Source of the DNA: Flavobacteriaceae bacterium
GTDB taxonomy: Bacteria > Bacteroidota > Bacteroidia > Flavobacteriales > Flavobacteriaceae
Length of the DNA: 7,309 nt
Direction of reading: 5' to 3'
NCBI GenBank assembly: GCA_030590765.1
Contig: JAUVCP010000100.1
Coordinates: 1-7,309, forward strand
Shown here: positions 6,667-7,309 of the stretch, one piece after another
Position numbering within the stretch: position 1 is the stretch's first letter
How the letters are laid out: every line of letters starts with the position of its first letter
The notes under the pieces: generated by a model
Told to the model about the DNA's origin: nothing
Seen by the model: only the letters and a program-made list of their open reading frames with translations
Database searches by the model: none
Translations under genes and position numbers: made by a program

Positions 6667-7309
6667 ATGAGTTTTATAAATTCAATAATAAAAGTTTTTG
6701 TTGGTGATAAATACAAAAAAGATTTAAAAATACTACAGCCAATTGTTAATAAAGTAAGAACATTCGACAATGAAATGGCTTCTTTATCTATTGATCAGCT
6801 TCGTGAAAAAACTACTACCTTTAAAAATAAAATAAAAGAAGCAACAAAGCCCTTTCATGATAATATAGATCAGCTAAAAAATGAAATAGACACTGCAAAT
6901 ATTGATCGCAAAGAAGAAATCTACAAAGAGATAGATCAATTGACAGATGATGCTTACCAAGCATCTGAAGAAATTTTGAATGATCTTCAGGCAGAAGCAT
7001 TTGCAGTGGTAAAAGAAACTGCAAAACGATTTACTAACAATGAAAATTTAAAAGTAAAAGCAACTCCTTTTGACCGTGAATTATCAGCACATGATTATGT
7101 AAATTTAGAAGATGATAACGCCATCTGGAGCAACTCATGGGATGCCGCAGGAAAACCAATTACCTGGGATATGGTTCCCTACGATGTACAGTTGATAGGT
7201 GGATCCGTTTTACATAAAGGTAATATTGCCGAAATGATGACAGGTGAAGGTAAAACTTTGGTTGCTACCTTACCTATTTATTTAAATGCCTTAACAGGAA
7301 ATGGTGTTC
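6667..7309 (+). CDS. secA: Preprotein translocase ATPase SecA (N-terminal 214 residues)
   Basis: SecA is the ATP-driven motor that pushes unfolded preproteins through the SecYEG channel. The gene starts at ATG 6667 and is cut by the right edge. The N-terminus has the usual helix and linker ([18 protein letters not shown], 39-56). [12 protein letters not shown] (110-121) and [19 protein letters not shown] (172-190) lead into Walker A MTGEGKTL (191-198), then the conserved [12 protein letters not shown] (200-211). Walker A lies about 88 residues later than in E. coli SecA. The surplus is in two blocks, about 57-107 (helical, charged) and about 122-171 (ending in [10 protein letters not shown]). 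These are insertions of a kind I recall in Bacteroidota SecA. No secM-like arrest ORF precedes the gene. The start is supported by the match to the SecA N-terminus. Confidence 0.97.
   Translation, partial: MSFINSIIKVFVGDKYKKDLKILQPIVNKVRTFDNEMASLSIDQLREKTTTFKNKIKEATKPFHDNIDQLKNEIDTANIDRKEEIYKEIDQLTDDAYQASEEILNDLQAEAFAVVKETAKRFTNNENLKVKATPFDRELSAHDYVNLEDDNAIWSNSWDAAGKPITWDMVPYDVQLIGGSVLHKGNIAEMMTGEGKTLVATLPIYLNALTGNGV

Noticed and set aside
6821..7024. 67-codon open frame on the minus strand
   Set aside because: It is antisense to the secA N-terminal insertion; its Leu-rich translation is the expected complement of charged helical coding sequence.

Overview
The window looks like chromosomal DNA from a member of the Bacteroidota, most likely class Flavobacteriia. 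It is strongly AT-rich. Starts are preceded by A/T-rich sequence without Shine-Dalgarno motifs, and two promoters match the Bacteroidota pattern (TTG, 19 bases, TAnnTTTG). Protein families also fit: a Wza/Wzc pair with a glycine-tyrosine tail, a TviB-type sugar dehydrogenase, a DUF2795 mini-protein, and SecA with two long N-terminal insertions. The assignment rests on remembered family features, not on a search.

Left part, minus strand (1-4734): the promoter-proximal end of a capsule/exopolysaccharide operon. In transcription order it holds a promoter (4705-4734), an outer-membrane polysaccharide export lipoprotein (wza), an inner-membrane polysaccharide co-polymerase fused to a BY-type tyrosine kinase (wzc), an initiating sugar-1-phosphate transferase that appears to start at TTG, and a nucleotide-sugar dehydrogenase cut by the left window edge. 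Gaps are 12, 14 and 23 bases, so they are probably co-transcribed. Together they oxidise a UDP-sugar, load the first sugar phosphate on undecaprenyl phosphate, and control chain length and export. Flippase, polymerase and other glycosyltransferases would lie beyond the left edge.

Right part, plus strand (4771-7309): four genes facing away from the operon. They are a class I SAM-dependent methyltransferase of unknown substrate, a PduO-type cob(I)alamin adenosyltransferase, a very acidic 73-residue DUF2795 protein with its own strong promoter and intrinsic terminator, and the first 214 codons of secA. These are mostly housekeeping.

No gene-free stretch exceeds 300 bases. I see no RNA gene, mobile element, CRISPR array or recognisable new defence system. 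The points most worth a second look are the regular Gly-Tyr tail and altered nucleotide-binding motifs of the tyrosine kinase, the SecA insertions, the palindrome inside the DUF2795 promoter, and the TTG start of the sugar transferase.
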